A stretch of DNA of 64,000 nt from Actinomadura sp. NBRC 104412 (GCF_030269515.1 NZ_BSTM01000006.1:124001-188000); one strand, 5' to 3'; shown: positions 30,934 to 39,985, numbered from the stretch's first letter. Numbers and translations: made by a program. The notes: a model not told the origin generated them from the sequence alone.

Positions 30934-32400
30934 ATGAGCACCTCCCATGTCGCGGTGATCGGCGCCGGGATCGCGGGCCTCGTCGCGGCGCGCGACCTGG
31001 CCCGCGCGGGCCGCCGCGTCACCGTTCTGGAGGGTTCCCCGCGGATCGGCGGGAAGCTCAAGGTCAGCGAGGTGGGCGGCCTGCCGGTGGACGAGGGCGC
31101 GGAGGCGATGCTGGTGCGCCGCCCCGAGGGCCTCGACCTGGTCGGTGGGCTCGGCCGTGGCCACGAGCTGGTGCACCCGGGAACGACGTCCTCGGCGATC
31201 CTGAGCCGCGGCGCTCTGCGGAGGCTTCCCCAAGGCCAGGTGATGGGCGTCCCGTCCGATCTGCGCGCCCTGGCGGCCTCGCAGGTGCTGTCGGCGCGGG
31301 GGCTGGCGCGGGTGCCGCTGGACCTGGTGCTCCCGGAGACCCCGCGCGGCGCGGACGTGTCGGTGGCCGGCTACATCGGCGCCCGCATGGGCCGGGAGGT
31401 CGTGGACCGGCTGGTGGAGCCGCTGCTGGGCGGCGTGTACGCGGGGCGCGCCGAGGAGTTGTCGTTCGAGGCGACGTTGCCGCAGGTGGCCACCGCGGCG
31501 CGCTCGCACCGGTCGCTGATCGGCGCCGTGCGCGGAATCCGGGCCGCCGCCCCCGCCGCCACCGGGCCCGTGTTCGCCACGCTGCCCGGCGGCCTGGGAC
31601 GCCTCGCGGACCTGGTCGCCGACGACCTCGCCGCCGCCGGCGGGACGATCCGCACCGGGGCGATGGTGCGCGAGCTGAGGCGGCGCCCCGAGGGATGGCG
31701 GCTGACGGTGGGCCCCGCACGCGACCCCGAGGCGGTGGACGCCGACGCCGTGGTGATCGCCGTCCCGGCCGCGCCCGCCTCCCGCCTGCTGGCCGAGGAC
31801 GTCCCACCGGCGTCGCAGGAGCTGGCCGGGATCGAGTACGCCGGCATGGCCATCGTCACCCTCGTCTACCGTGAGAGCGCGTTCCCCCGGCTTCCGCGCG
31901 GCAGCGGCTACCTCGTCCCGGCGGTCGAGGGGCAGAACGTCAAGGCGGTCACCTTCAGCTCCATCAAATGGCCCCACCTGCGCGACGAGTGGCCCGGCCT
32001 CATCGCCGTGCGGTGCTCCATCGGCCGGTACGGGGAGGAGCACCTTCTCCAGAGAAGCGACGACGACCTCAAGGCGGCCGCGATGGCGGACCTGGCCGCG
32101 ACCTGCGGCATGTCGGAGCTTCCCATCGACAGCCGCGTCACCCGCTGGGGCGGGGGGCTTCCGCAGTACAACGTGGGCCACGTCGATCGGGTGGCGCGCA
32201 TCCGCGCCGCTGTGGCACGGCAGCCGGGGCTGGCCGTGGCGGGGGCGGCCTATGACGGATTGGGCATCCCGGCCTGCATCGCGAGCGCGCACGCCGCGGC
32301 GGCCCGGGTGCAGGAGTTTCTGGACACTACGAGCAGTCGGGGAGGATTGAGCCATGACGGCGACGGACAAGGCGGGCAAGCCGAAGGCGCGCGACCTTAA
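30934..32400 (+). CDS. hemY: Coproporphyrinogen III oxidase / protoporphyrinogen oxidase (HemY type)
   Basis: FAD enzyme that oxidises the porphyrinogen ring. In actinobacteria that use ChdC, as here, the substrate is coproporphyrinogen III (CgoX activity). The 488-residue protein has the N-terminal FAD fold ([21 protein letters not shown]), [28 protein letters not shown], the middle segment [17 protein letters not shown], and the C-terminal [20 protein letters not shown]. Start ATG 30934 has GGAGG four bases upstream. It overlaps chdC by 47 bases, so the two are co-expressed. Between these two genes the pathway also needs a ferrochelatase, which is not in the window. Confidence 0.94.
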   Translation: MSTSHVAVIGAGIAGLVAARDLARAGRRVTVLEGSPRIGGKLKVSEVGGLPVDEGAEAMLVRRPEGLDLVGGLGRGHELVHPGTTSSAILSRGALRRLPQGQVMGVPSDLRALAASQVLSARGLARVPLDLVLPETPRGADVSVAGYIGARMGREVVDRLVEPLLGGVYAGRAEELSFEATLPQVATAARSHRSLIGAVRGIRAAAPAATGPVFATLPGGLGRLADLVADDLAAAGGTIRTGAMVRELRRRPEGWRLTVGPARDPEAVDADAVVIAVPAAPASRLLAEDVPPASQELAGIEYAGMAIVTLVYRESAFPRLPRGSGYLVPAVEGQNVKAVTFSSIKWPHLRDEWPGLIAVRCSIGRYGEEHLLQRSDDDLKAAAMADLAATCGMSELPIDSRVTRWGGGLPQYNVGHVDRVARIRAAVARQPGLAVAGAAYDGLGIPACIASAHAAAARVQEFLDTTSSRGGLSHDGDGQGGQAEGARP

Positions 32401-33058
32401 CCAGATCATCCGCTACACGATGTGGTCGGTGTTCCGGGTGTCGGGCACGGGCCAGATCGGGGAGCAGCACGCCGGGGAGGTGCAGGACCTCCTCGACCAG
32501 GCCGCGCAGAAGGACGTGACCACCCGCGGCCTCTACGACGTCGCGGGCCTGCGGGCCGACGCCGACTACATGTTCTGGTGGCACGCCCCCACTTCGGAGG
32601 ACCTCCAAGAGATCTACTCCCGGTTCCGCCGCACCGCCCTGGGCCGCGCCAGCGAGCCGGTGTGGTCGCAGATGGCGCTGCACCGTCCCGCCGAGTTCAA
32701 CAAGAGCCACGTCCCCGCGTTCCTCGCCGGCGAGGAGCCCCGCGCGCACGTGTGCGTGTACCCGTTCGTGCGCTCGTACGAGTGGTACCTGCTGCCGGAC
32801 GAGGAGCGCCGCGCCATGCTCGCCGAGCACGGCCAGATGGCGCGCGGCTTCCCGGACGTGCGGGCCAACACCGTTCCCGCGTTCGCGCTGGGCGACTACG
32901 AGTGGATCCTGGCGTTCGAGGCCGACGAGCTGCACCGCATCGTCGACCTCATGCGGCATCTGCGCGGGTCCACGGCGCGCCGCCACGTCCGCGAGGAGGT
33001 CCCCTTCTACACCGGCCGCCGCAAGCCGGTCGCCGAGCTCATCGCGAGCCTCCCGTAG
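32354..33058 (+). CDS. chdC: Coproheme decarboxylase (HemQ)
   Basis: Uses hydrogen peroxide to decarboxylate two propionates of coproheme to haem b, the last step of the coproporphyrin-dependent pathway. The 234-residue protein belongs to the chlorite-dismutase-like family and has TMWSVFR near the start, [37 protein letters not shown] (the actinobacterial signature carrying the likely radical Tyr), and [13 protein letters not shown] 32354 has GGGGAGG eight bases upstream and lies inside the end of hemY. Confidence 0.95.
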   Translation: MTATDKAGKPKARDLNQIIRYTMWSVFRVSGTGQIGEQHAGEVQDLLDQAAQKDVTTRGLYDVAGLRADADYMFWWHAPTSEDLQEIYSRFRRTALGRASEPVWSQMALHRPAEFNKSHVPAFLAGEEPRAHVCVYPFVRSYEWYLLPDEERRAMLAEHGQMARGFPDVRANTVPAFALGDYEWILAFEADELHRIVDLMRHLRGSTARRHVREEVPFYTGRRKPVAELIASLP

Positions 33059-33079
33059 CGCCGGCGGGCGGCCGGGCCG

Positions 33080-33481
33080 TCACTCGGCGGGCTCCAGGGT
33101 GAGCGAGATCGAGTTGATGCACCAGCGCTGGTCGGTCGGGGTGTCGTAGCCCTCGCCCTCGAACACGTGACCCAGGTGGGAGTCGCAGGTGGCGCAGCGC
33201 ACCTCGGTGCGGACCATGCCGAGCGAGCGGTCCTCGATGAGGGTGACCGCGTCGGAGTCGGCCGGCGCGTAGAACGAGGGCCAGCCGCAGTGCGACTCGA
33301 ACTTCTGCTCGGACCGGAACAGCTCGGAACCGCAGGCACGGCACCGGTAGACACCGACGGTCTTGGTGTCGTTGTACTCGCCCGTGAAGGGGCGTTCGGT
33401 GCCCGCCTCACGCAGGACGTGGTACTCCTCGGGCGTGAGCTGGGCGCGCCACTCTTCCTCGCTTTTCTGGATCTTCGCCAT
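33080..33481 (-). CDS. msrB: Peptide-methionine (R)-S-oxide reductase
   Basis: Repairs the R form of oxidised methionine in proteins. The 133-residue domain has two zinc CxxC pairs (YRCRACGS and [13 protein letters not shown]), the core [13 protein letters not shown], and the catalytic Cys121 in RWCINS. Length and motifs are normal. It is convergent with chdC (21-base gap). Its start ATG 33481 faces the LigD polymerase gene. Confidence 0.96.
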   Translation of the reverse strand: MAKIQKSEEEWRAQLTPEEYHVLREAGTERPFTGEYNDTKTVGVYRCRACGSELFRSEQKFESHCGWPSFYAPADSDAVTLIEDRSLGMVRTEVRCATCDSHLGHVFEGEGYDTPTDQRWCINSISLTLEPAE

Positions 33482-33570
33482 GTCCTCGACGGTACCGCGC
33501 CGCGGCGGCGTTCCGCCTGCTCGGGGGCTCGTCCGGGGGGTTGTCGCAGCCGTGGGCTACCGTTTCGTGC

Positions 33571-34659
33571 ATGGCCTCGCCGTTCATCGAGATCCCGGTG
33601 GGGGATCGGCTCGTCAAGGTGACCAACCCCGACAAGGTGTACTTCCCGGAGCACGGCTACACCAAGCGGCAGCTCGTGGAGTACTACATCGCCGTGGGTG
33701 AGGGCATCCTGCGCGCCACCCGCGACCGCCCGACCACCCTGGAACGGTGGCCCGCCGGGGTCTTCGAGGGGGCCAGGATGGCCACCCGCGAGGACTACGC
33801 GCGTGGGCAGGCGGGCTTCGGGGCGGGCAAGTCGGACGCCTTCTACCAGAAGCGGATCCCCAAGGGGGCGCCGAGCTGGGTGCCGTCCGCCCGCATCGAG
33901 TTCCCCAGCGGCCGGTCCGCCGACGAGGTCTGCCCCTCGGAGGTGGCCGTGATCGCCTGGGCGGCCAACCTCGGCACGCTCACCTTCCATCCCTGGCCGG
34001 TGCGCTCCGACGACGTCGACCACCCCGATGAGCTGCGGATCGACCTCGACCCGCAGCCCGGGACGACCTTCGAGGACGCCAAGCGGGTGGCGCTGGGCCC
34101 CGCCCGCGACCTGCTGGGCGAGCTGGGCTACACCGGCTTCGTGAAGACGTCGGGCAAGGCCGGCGTGCACATCTACGTGCGGGTCGAGCCCCGCTGGACG
34201 TTCACCGAGGTGCGCCGGGCGGCGCTGGCCTTCGGCCGGGAGGTCGAACGCCGCGTCCCCGACCAGGTGACCACCCGGTGGTGGAAGGAGGAGCGCGGGG
34301 AGCAGATCTTCATCGACTTCAACCAGAACGCCCGCGACCGGACCATCGCCTCCGCCTACAGCGTCCGTCCCGCCCCGCACGCGCCCGTGTCCGCGCCCGT
34401 GACCTGGGACGAGCTGCCGGACATCGTGCCGGAGGACTTCACGATCGCCACCATGCCGGAGCGGTTCGCCACGGTCGGCGACCCGCATGCGGCGATCGAC
34501 GACCGGGCGTTCTCGCTGGAGCCGCTGCTGGAGATGGCCGACCGCGACGAGTCCGACCACGGCCTGGGCGACATGCCCTACCCCCCGAACTATCCGAAGA
34601 TGCCCGGCGAGCCCAAGCGCGTCCAGCCCAGCAAGGACCGCGACGGCCGCTCGGCCTGA
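33571..34659 (+). CDS. LigD-type NHEJ primase-polymerase (PolDom)
   Basis: Archaeo-eukaryotic primase-like polymerase that fills gaps, preferably with ribonucleotides, during non-homologous end joining. The 362-residue stand-alone protein shows the PolDom motifs: TNPDKVYFP near the N terminus, YYIAVGEGIL, ATREDYARGQ, DELRIDLDPQPG with the catalytic Asp pair, KTSGKAGVHIYV, and QIFIDFNQNARDRTIASAYSVRP with the third Asp. The nuclease and ligase domains found in large LigD proteins are absent; a separate LigC-type ligase lies at 41919-43004. No Ku gene is in the window. Confidence 0.92.
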   Translation: MASPFIEIPVGDRLVKVTNPDKVYFPEHGYTKRQLVEYYIAVGEGILRATRDRPTTLERWPAGVFEGARMATREDYARGQAGFGAGKSDAFYQKRIPKGAPSWVPSARIEFPSGRSADEVCPSEVAVIAWAANLGTLTFHPWPVRSDDVDHPDELRIDLDPQPGTTFEDAKRVALGPARDLLGELGYTGFVKTSGKAGVHIYVRVEPRWTFTEVRRAALAFGREVERRVPDQVTTRWWKEERGEQIFIDFNQNARDRTIASAYSVRPAPHAPVSAPVTWDELPDIVPEDFTIATMPERFATVGDPHAAIDDRAFSLEPLLEMADRDESDHGLGDMPYPPNYPKMPGEPKRVQPSKDRDGRSA

Positions 34660-34680
34660 CCCGCGCTGGAGACCGATCAC

Positions 34681-35511
34681 ATGACCGCTGACCTCAGCGT
34701 CCGTTACCTGGGCGGGCCCACCGCCGTCATCGAGGTCGGGGGGCTGCGGCTGATCACCGACCCCACCTTCGACGAGCCCGGCGACTACCCGATCGGCGAC
34801 CGGGCGCTGACCAAGACCATGCCGCCGTCCGCGGGGCCGGGCGAGGTGGGGCCGGTCGACGCCGTCCTGCTCTCGCACGACCAGCATCCCGACAATCTCG
34901 ACCGGTCCGGCCGCGCCTACCTGGGCGGCGTGCCGCTCACCCTGTCGACCGGCGCGGCGCGCGACCGGCTCGGCGACCCCGTCCGGGCGCTGCCCAACTG
35001 GGAGCACGTCGAATTGCCCCGCCCGGACGGCGGGACGCTGCGGGTCACCGGGGTGCCCGCGCTGCACGGCCCGCCCGGCACCGAACACCTGGTCGGGGAG
35101 GTGACCGGGTTCGTGCTGAGCGGGTCCGGGCTGCCCACCACCTATGTCAGCGGCGACAATGCCTCGCTCGACCTCGTGCGCGCCATCGCCGAGCGCCTCG
35201 GCCCGATGGACGTCGCGGTCCTGTTCGCGGGCGGCGCGAAGACCCCGCTGGTCGGGGACGCCTACCTGACGCTGTCCAGCGAGCAGGCCGCGGAGGCCGC
35301 CCGGATCCTCGGCGCGCCGCAGGTCGTCCCGGTGCATTTCGAGGGCTGGGCGCACTTCACCCAGGGGCGCGACACGCTGCTCCCCGCGTTCGAGCGGCTG
35401 GGGCTGGCCGACCGGCTGCATCTGCTCGCGCCCGGAGAGTGTGACATATGTGGGGGGGCGACCCCCCACACCCCCCGGTGCGGGGCCAGCGACCACCGCC
35501 GCTCGCCTTGA
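34681..35511 (+). CDS. MBL-fold metallo-hydrolase (UlaG-like)
   Basis: A 276-residue metallo-beta-lactamase-fold protein. Zinc motif 1 is divergent (LLSHDQHPDN instead of HxHxDH), the distal Asp/His positions (YVSGDNAS, and VPVHFEGWAHF) are as in UlaG-like hydrolases. Start ATG 34681 has GGAG nine bases upstream. The last 23 residues (from CDICGGATP on) are encoded by a GC-rich palindrome at 35449-35470 and following sequence, so the original C terminus probably ended near LAPGE and has been extended by repeat insertion. Substrate unknown. Confidence 0.82.
   Translation: MTADLSVRYLGGPTAVIEVGGLRLITDPTFDEPGDYPIGDRALTKTMPPSAGPGEVGPVDAVLLSHDQHPDNLDRSGRAYLGGVPLTLSTGAARDRLGDPVRALPNWEHVELPRPDGGTLRVTGVPALHGPPGTEHLVGEVTGFVLSGSGLPTTYVSGDNASLDLVRAIAERLGPMDVAVLFAGGAKTPLVGDAYLTLSSEQAAEAARILGAPQVVPVHFEGWAHFTQGRDTLLPAFERLGLADRLHLLAPGECDICGGATPHTPRCGASDHRRSP
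35449..35470. repeat. Palindrome with 9-bp perfect stem
   Basis: TGTGGGGGG, loop GCGA, CCCCCCACA. It lies inside the 3' end of the MBL gene and begins a GC-rich repetitive tract. It resembles intergenic palindromes that recur in Actinomadura-like genomes, but I could not count other copies. It may also act as a terminator. Confidence 0.75.
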
Positions 35512-35726
35512 CGGCTCGCGGCGGCGGCCACTGACCCCGGTCAGGGGCTCCGCCCCCGACACCCCCGGCAGGGGGCTCCGCCCCCTGCACCCCCGTGGGG
35601 CTTTGCCCCTTGCCTCCGTTGGGGGCTTTGCCCCTTGCGGTGTCTCGGCTTGCGTGCTTGGCGTTTTTGCCTTGCCCCTTCCTGTGATTACGCCTGCTTT
35701 CGGGCCGTTCGCAATGCGGCCAGCGC
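35512..35726. repeat. Cluster of GGGGCTCCGCCCC/GGGGCTTTGCCCC palindromes
   Basis: Noncoding. Four palindromes lie here: AGGGGCTCCGCCCCC (35543-35557), a perfect 8-bp stem GCAGGGGG-CTCCG-CCCCCTGC (35568-35588), and two copies of GGGGCTTTGCCCCTTGC (about 35597-35613 and 35622-35638). Such short mobile-looking palindromes (REP-like) are common between actinobacterial genes. The remaining bases to 35726 show nothing I can name. Confidence 0.75.
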
Positions 35727-35902
35727 ATGCCATGCCGTCCCGCGGGGTTCCGTCACCTGGGCAAGTCGATCAAGGTGGGGCCGTTCCGGTTCACCTTGTC
35801 GCGCGGGGGTGTCGGCCACAGCGTGGGCCGGCGCGGCGGCGCTGAACAGGCGGGCGGCGGCATCGGCGGCTCGCCGCGTCTCGTCTCCCGGGACCTGTCC
35901 CT
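35727..35902 (+). pseudogene. Possible frameshifted DUF4236-type small protein
   Basis: One frame gives GFRHLGKSIKVGPFRFTLSRGGVGHSVG, very like the N terminus of DUF4236 proteins (pattern GFRFRKSIKxGPxRxNLSKSGVGxSxG, from memory; residues 7-34 of this frame). The match then stops, and a different frame gives RRVSSPGTCP, like the family's usual C-terminal RxxSLPGTG. The two halves lie in different frames, so the gene is probably broken. Alternatively the similarity is chance in a GC-rich stretch. A frameshift check by sequencing depth would settle it. Confidence 0.35.
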
Positions 35903-37343
35903 AGAACTCGAAGACCCCCGCTTTTTCGCGGGTGTAGGCCAGCACCGAGTCGTTGCCGTAGCCGCTGTTCTTGATGCCCTCCAGGGGGAACATGACCTTG
36001 CGGAAGGTGTTGATCCAGACCGTGCCCGCCTCCAGGTTGCGGAACATGCGCTGGGCGGTGCCGAGGTCGCGGGTCCAGACCCCGGCGGCCAGGCCGTACG
36101 ACGAGTCGTTGGCGATGGCGACGGCCTCCTCCTCGGTGTCGAAGGGCAGGACGACGGCGACCGGCCCGAAGATCTCCTCCTGGCAGACGCGCAGGCGGTT
36201 GTCCTCGGTGGCGAAGAGGGTGGGCTCGACCCAGTAGCCGCCGGCCAGTCTCGGGTCGCCGACGACCTCGGGGCCGAAGCGTCCCCCGAAGACCAGGTCG
36301 GCGCCCTCCTTGGCGCCCAGCTCCAGGTAGGACGTGACGCGCTCGTACTGTTCCTTGGAGACGATCGGGCCCATGGTGGTGTCGCGCGACATGGGGTCGC
36401 CCAGCGTGATGCCGGCGGCGATGGCCGTCATGCGCTCGATCATCTCGGCGTAGACGGGACGCTGCACGAGGATGCGGGAGCCGCCGTAACAGATCTGGCC
36501 CGCGTTCGGGGTGAAGATGGCCTGGGTGGTGACGCCGGGGGCGGCCTTGTCCAGGTCGGCGTCGGCGAACACGATGTTGGGCGACTTGCCGCCCAATTCC
36601 AGGGCGAGCGGCTTGAGCGAGTCCGCGGAGGCGCGGGTGATGATCTGCGCGGTCTCGACCGAGCCGGTGAGGCTGACCTTGTTGACGCCGCGGTGCCGGA
36701 CGAGGGGGTCGCCGACCTCCTCGCCGAGACCGGAGACGATGTTGAGCGTGCCCGGCGGCAGCACCTCGCGCAGCAGCTCGCCGACCCGCAGGGACGAGAC
36801 GGTGGCCTGCTCGGCGGGCTTGATGACGACGGTGTTGCCGGCGGCGAGCGCGAAGGCCGCCTTGGCGGAGAGCGTGGAGATGGGGGAGTTCCAGGGGATG
36901 ATGCCGAGCGTGACCCCGTACGGCTCGCGGCGGGTCATCCCCTGGCTGGTCGCGTCGAAGTCGACGGCCCTGGCCTCGACGGCGGCGGCGCACTGGTCGG
37001 CGGCGCTGCCCCACAGGTAGGTCATGCCGGGCAGGTCCCGCTCGGCGGTCTCGGTGATGATCCGGCCGTTGTCGCGGGTCTCGAGCTCGGCCAGCTCCTT
37101 GGCGTGCTCGGCGAAGACCCCGGCGACCTTGCGCAGGTAGTGGGCCCTGGCGGCGGCGGGCAGCCGGGACCACGCCGGGAAGGCGGCGCGGGCGGCGGCC
37201 ACCGCCGCGTCCGCGTCCTCGGCCCCGCTGCGGGGGACCACGGCCCAGACCTCGCCGGTGGCCGGGTCGATCGAGTCGAGCGTGCCGCCGCCCGCCGCCT
37301 TCCGTAGCTCTCCGCCGATCAGGTTGGAGTACTCCCGTGTCAT
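35901..37343 (-). CDS. NAD(P)+-dependent aldehyde dehydrogenase
   Basis: Oxidises an aldehyde to a carboxylic acid. The 480-residue protein has the cofactor and catalytic motifs: GIIPWNSPIST with the catalytic Asn, KPAEQA, LTGSVETAQII, the general base Glu in LELGGKSPN (about 247), the nucleophile Cys in NAGQICYGG (about 281) and EEIFGPVAVVLPF. The start ATG 37343 has GGGAAGGGA eight bases upstream. A perfect 20-bp palindrome lies 29-48 bases before it, so it is probably repressed by a TetR-type protein not encoded here. The substrate is not evident. Confidence 0.93.
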   Translation of the reverse strand: MTREYSNLIGGELRKAAGGGTLDSIDPATGEVWAVVPRSGAEDADAAVAAARAAFPAWSRLPAAARAHYLRKVAGVFAEHAKELAELETRDNGRIITETAERDLPGMTYLWGSAADQCAAAVEARAVDFDATSQGMTRREPYGVTLGIIPWNSPISTLSAKAAFALAAGNTVVIKPAEQATVSSLRVGELLREVLPPGTLNIVSGLGEEVGDPLVRHRGVNKVSLTGSVETAQIITRASADSLKPLALELGGKSPNIVFADADLDKAAPGVTTQAIFTPNAGQICYGGSRILVQRPVYAEMIERMTAIAAGITLGDPMSRDTTMGPIVSKEQYERVTSYLELGAKEGADLVFGGRFGPEVVGDPRLAGGYWVEPTLFATEDNRLRVCQEEIFGPVAVVLPFDTEEEAVAIANDSSYGLAAGVWTRDLGTAQRMFRNLEAGTVWINTFRKVMFPLEGIKNSGYGNDSVLAYTREKAGVFEF

Positions 37344-37371
37344 CGCCGTCCCTTCCCGGATGTCAGCACGC

Positions 37372-37391
37372 GACCAAGCGTACGCTTGGTC
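37372..37391. promoter_or_regulatory. Perfect 20-bp palindrome, likely TetR-family operator
   Basis: GACCAAGCGTACGCTTGGTC reads the same on both strands. It lies 29-48 bases upstream of the aldehyde dehydrogenase start and 42 bases past the helD stop. Perfect palindromes with CCAAGCG/CGCTTGG arms are typical of TetR-family operators in actinobacteria. No regulator gene is adjacent. Confidence 0.7.
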
Positions 37392-37433
37392 AGGCTCGGG
37401 ACGGAACCCTCGCGGTCGTTCTCGCGGTCGGTC

Positions 37434-39863
37434 TCAGAGGGCGGCCAGGGCCGGGGGCAGGTCGCCGTCGTGGACGACGGTCAGGCGGCGGGTCGGGCGC
37501 GTGATGGCGACGTAGAGGTCCTGGCCTCCGCGCGGGGACTCGGAGGAGATGCCGGCCGGGTCCACCACGATGACCGAGTCGAACTCCAGGCCCTTGGCCT
37601 CCTCGGCGGTCAGGACGACGACCGGGGAGTCCAGGGCCTCGGGCGTGGCGCCCGCGGGGGCGTCCGGCAGCGCCGTGCAGACGTCGGGATGGCGGGCGCA
37701 GGAGGAGATCACCGCGAGCCGTCCCTCGCCGGACCCGCCGCGGATCCGGCCCAGTTCCGCGGCGACCAGCATCGGCAGCCTGGTCTCCAGGGCGGACGCG
37801 GGGATGCGCACGGCCGACGGGGGAGGTCCGTCGTCGCGGACGGGCTCGGGCGGCACCTGGTCGGGCGCGACCTCCGCCAGCACGTCCGCCGCCACCTTCA
37901 TGATCGCCGCCGGGGTGCGGTAGTTGATCAGCAACCGCTGCTCGCGCCACCGTCCGGGGACGTAGCGGTCCAGCATCTGCCCCCACGAGCGGGCGCCGGC
38001 GGGGCTGCCCGTCTGCGCGATGTCGCCGACCACGGTCAGGGACCGGGTGGGGACGCGGCGCATCACCGTCCGCCAGGCCATCTCCGAGAGCTCCTGCGCC
38101 TCGTCCACGATCACGTGCCCGTACGCCCACTGGCGGTCGGACGCGGCGCGTTCGGCGGTGGTCGGCGCCGGGCCGGTGTCGCGGTTGAGGTCGGCGAGGG
38201 TGGTGGCGTCCAGCACCGGACGGCCGTCCATCATCTTGAGATCGGCCACGCCGGTCACCTGCATGACCTCGTGGGCGTACAGCTCCTCTTCCTGCCGCTC
38301 GGCCTCCGCACGGCGCCGCCGGATGCGGTCGGGGGTGTCGTCCTGGCCGAGCCATTCGGCGGCCTCGTCCAGCAGGGGTACGTCCGGCACCGTCCAGGGG
38401 GCGTCCGCCGCGCGGTGCAGGAGACGGCGTTCGGCCGGCGTGAGGCCCGCCTCGGCGCCCACCCGGTCGAGCGCGGCCGGGTCGGAGAACAGGTCGGACA
38501 GCAGCCGTTGCGGGCTCAGCTCGGGCCACAGCTCGTCGAGCGCGCGGCGGACGGCCGGGTCGCGCCAGAGGGCCTCCTTCGAGAGCCGCAGGTCCGTCTC
38601 GTCCAGGAGCGGGGTGTCCTCCGCCTCGTCGATCAGCTCCCGGAGCCAGTCGGGGACCTGGCCGGAGGCCATCATCTCCTCCAGCGGCTCGTCGGCGATC
38701 CTGTCGTACTGCTCGGCGCGGTCCAGGGCGAGGGCGTCCAAGAGGTCGTGGACGTACAGGCGGCGCTGGATGTTGTGCGGCGCGCGCAGCGCCCGGGCGC
38801 GGTCGCGCGCCTGCACGCACTTCTCGTGTGGGACGCGCAGCACCATGTCGTCCACCTCGATCTCAAGGTCGCCCTCGGGGACGCGCTGCCGGTCCCGGAC
38901 GGCGGCCTCGACCATCGCCGCCATGCGCAGGTCGCCCTTGAGGACGGCCACGCCGGGCGGCTCGCCCTGGGTGGCGCGCACTCCGGGATACAGCTCGCCG
39001 ACCGTGACCAGGGCGACGTCGGTCTCGCCGAGGCCGGGGAGCACCTGCTCGATGTAGCGCAGGAACGTCGCGTTCGGCCCCACGATGAGGACGCCGCGGC
39101 GTTCCAGCACGTCCCGATGGGTGTAGAGCAGGTAGGCGGCGCGGTGCAGGGCCGCGACCGTCTTCCCGGTGCCGGGTCCGCCCTGCACCACCAGCACGCC
39201 TTGCAGGACGGAACGGATGACCTGGTCCTGTTCCTCCTGGATGGTGGCGACCACGTCGGTCATCCGCCCGGTGCGGCCACGGCGCAGCGTCGCCAGAAGC
39301 GCGGCTTCGCCGACGATCGTGCTCCGGTCGGACGCGGCCAGCCCGTCCAGGTCGAACACCTCGTCGTCCAGCCCGACCACCGTGCGCTCCCGCAGGTGCA
39401 GATGGCGGCGGCGGGCCAGCGTGCCGGGGGAGCCCGGCGTGGCGGTGTAGAACGGGCGCGCCGCCTCGGCCCGCCAGTCGATCAGCAGCGGCTCGCGGTC
39501 CTCGTCGCGCAGCCCGATCCGCCCGATGTAGTACGTCTCGCCCGGTACGCCGTCCTCGGCGCGGTGGTCGATGCGGCCGAAGCACAGGGCGCGCTCCACC
39601 GCGGAGAGCCTGGCCAGCCTGCGCGCCGCCTCCTCCGTCGTGACCTCGCGCTCGACCCGGGCCTGGAGGACCGAGCCCCCGCCCTGCCCGGGACCTTCGC
39701 GCAGCGCCTCCGCGGCCCGGTCGCGCTCGGCGTCCAGCCGGCCGTAGACCCGGGTGACGTACTCCTGCTCTGTGCGCAGAGCGGCCGCGAGGGCGTCGTC
39801 GCCACCGCCGCCGTCGCTCGCGGAAAAAGATTCGGCCACGGGGTTGACTTGACGGGCTCCCAT
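37434..39863 (-). CDS. helD: HelD-like RNA polymerase-recycling ATPase (UvrD/Rep-like)
   Basis: HelD proteins bind stalled RNA polymerase, push out nucleic acid and recycle the enzyme; some actinobacterial members (HelR) also remove rifamycins. The 809-residue protein has an N-terminal coiled-coil arm (QEYVTRVYGRLDAERDRAAEALRE), the actinobacterial GETYYIGRIGLRD...LLIDWRAEAARPFY block, Walker A GGPGTGKT (about 235), VIVDEAQELSEMAW, and the C-terminal motifs VVLTAEEAKGLEFDSVIVVDP and LYVAITRPTRRL. A strong promoter and a short terminator on the opposite strand sit in its 5' leader. I saw no rifamycin-associated element. Confidence 0.92.
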   Translation of the reverse strand: MGARQVNPVAESFSASDGGGGDDALAAALRTEQEYVTRVYGRLDAERDRAAEALREGPGQGGGSVLQARVEREVTTEEAARRLARLSAVERALCFGRIDHRAEDGVPGETYYIGRIGLRDEDREPLLIDWRAEAARPFYTATPGSPGTLARRRHLHLRERTVVGLDDEVFDLDGLAASDRSTIVGEAALLATLRRGRTGRMTDVVATIQEEQDQVIRSVLQGVLVVQGGPGTGKTVAALHRAAYLLYTHRDVLERRGVLIVGPNATFLRYIEQVLPGLGETDVALVTVGELYPGVRATQGEPPGVAVLKGDLRMAAMVEAAVRDRQRVPEGDLEIEVDDMVLRVPHEKCVQARDRARALRAPHNIQRRLYVHDLLDALALDRAEQYDRIADEPLEEMMASGQVPDWLRELIDEAEDTPLLDETDLRLSKEALWRDPAVRRALDELWPELSPQRLLSDLFSDPAALDRVGAEAGLTPAERRLLHRAADAPWTVPDVPLLDEAAEWLGQDDTPDRIRRRRAEAERQEEELYAHEVMQVTGVADLKMMDGRPVLDATTLADLNRDTGPAPTTAERAASDRQWAYGHVIVDEAQELSEMAWRTVMRRVPTRSLTVVGDIAQTGSPAGARSWGQMLDRYVPGRWREQRLLINYRTPAAIMKVAADVLAEVAPDQVPPEPVRDDGPPPSAVRIPASALETRLPMLVAAELGRIRGGSGEGRLAVISSCARHPDVCTALPDAPAGATPEALDSPVVVLTAEEAKGLEFDSVIVVDPAGISSESPRGGQDLYVAITRPTRRLTVVHDGDLPPALAAL

Positions 39864-39877
39864 GCGTCCAGTACACT
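39849..39877 (+). promoter_or_regulatory. Consensus vegetative promoter antisense to helD leader
   Basis: TTGACG (39849-39854), a 17-base spacer and TACACT (39872-39877) make a near-consensus main-sigma-factor promoter pointing right. Its -35 lies inside the first codons of helD. It would start a transcript near 39884. Confidence 0.65.
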
Positions 39878-39883
39878 CCTATG

Positions 39884-39985
39884 CGTAAGGTGGAGTTTCG
39901 TGTGCGCGAAAGCAGCGCACAGTCAAGCGTAACATCCACCGGCGTGCCCCGGGTGCCCGCGCGTCAGCGCCGCCCGGGATTTTTT
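39884..39985 (+). ncRNA. Putative ~100-nt structured RNA between helD and phoD
   Basis: Downstream of the promoter a foldable segment has an outer stem GGTGGA (39889-39894) with TCCACC (39935-39940) enclosing a second stem TGTGCGC (39901-39907) with GCGCACA (39915-39921) and loop GAAAGCA. TTTCG (39896-39900) can instead pair with CGAAA (39907-39911), so two alternative folds exist. A terminator with six Ts ends it. It could be a small RNA, an antisense regulator of the helD leader, or the leader of phoD with a built-in terminator. I could not match it to a known RNA family. Confidence 0.5.
39948..39985 (+). terminator. Intrinsic terminator with T tract
   Basis: CCCGGG (39948-39953) pairs with CCCGGG (39973-39978) around an inner GCGC-GTCA-GCGC stem, followed by A and six Ts. 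No gene on this strand ends nearby, so it most likely terminates the short transcript from the promoter at 39849. Confidence 0.75.

Noticed and set aside
35635..35904. An 89-codon plus-strand frame in the gap before the aldehyde dehydrogenase gene
   Set aside because: It is Arg/Ala/Cys-rich with no ribosome site or usual codon pattern; only its last ten residues resemble anything, and they are better explained as part of a broken gene.
37434..39863. Rifamycin-associated element expected before HelR-type genes
   Set aside because: I looked for the inverted GGGGCTTGC-type element upstream of helD and did not find one, so rifamycin induction is not supported.
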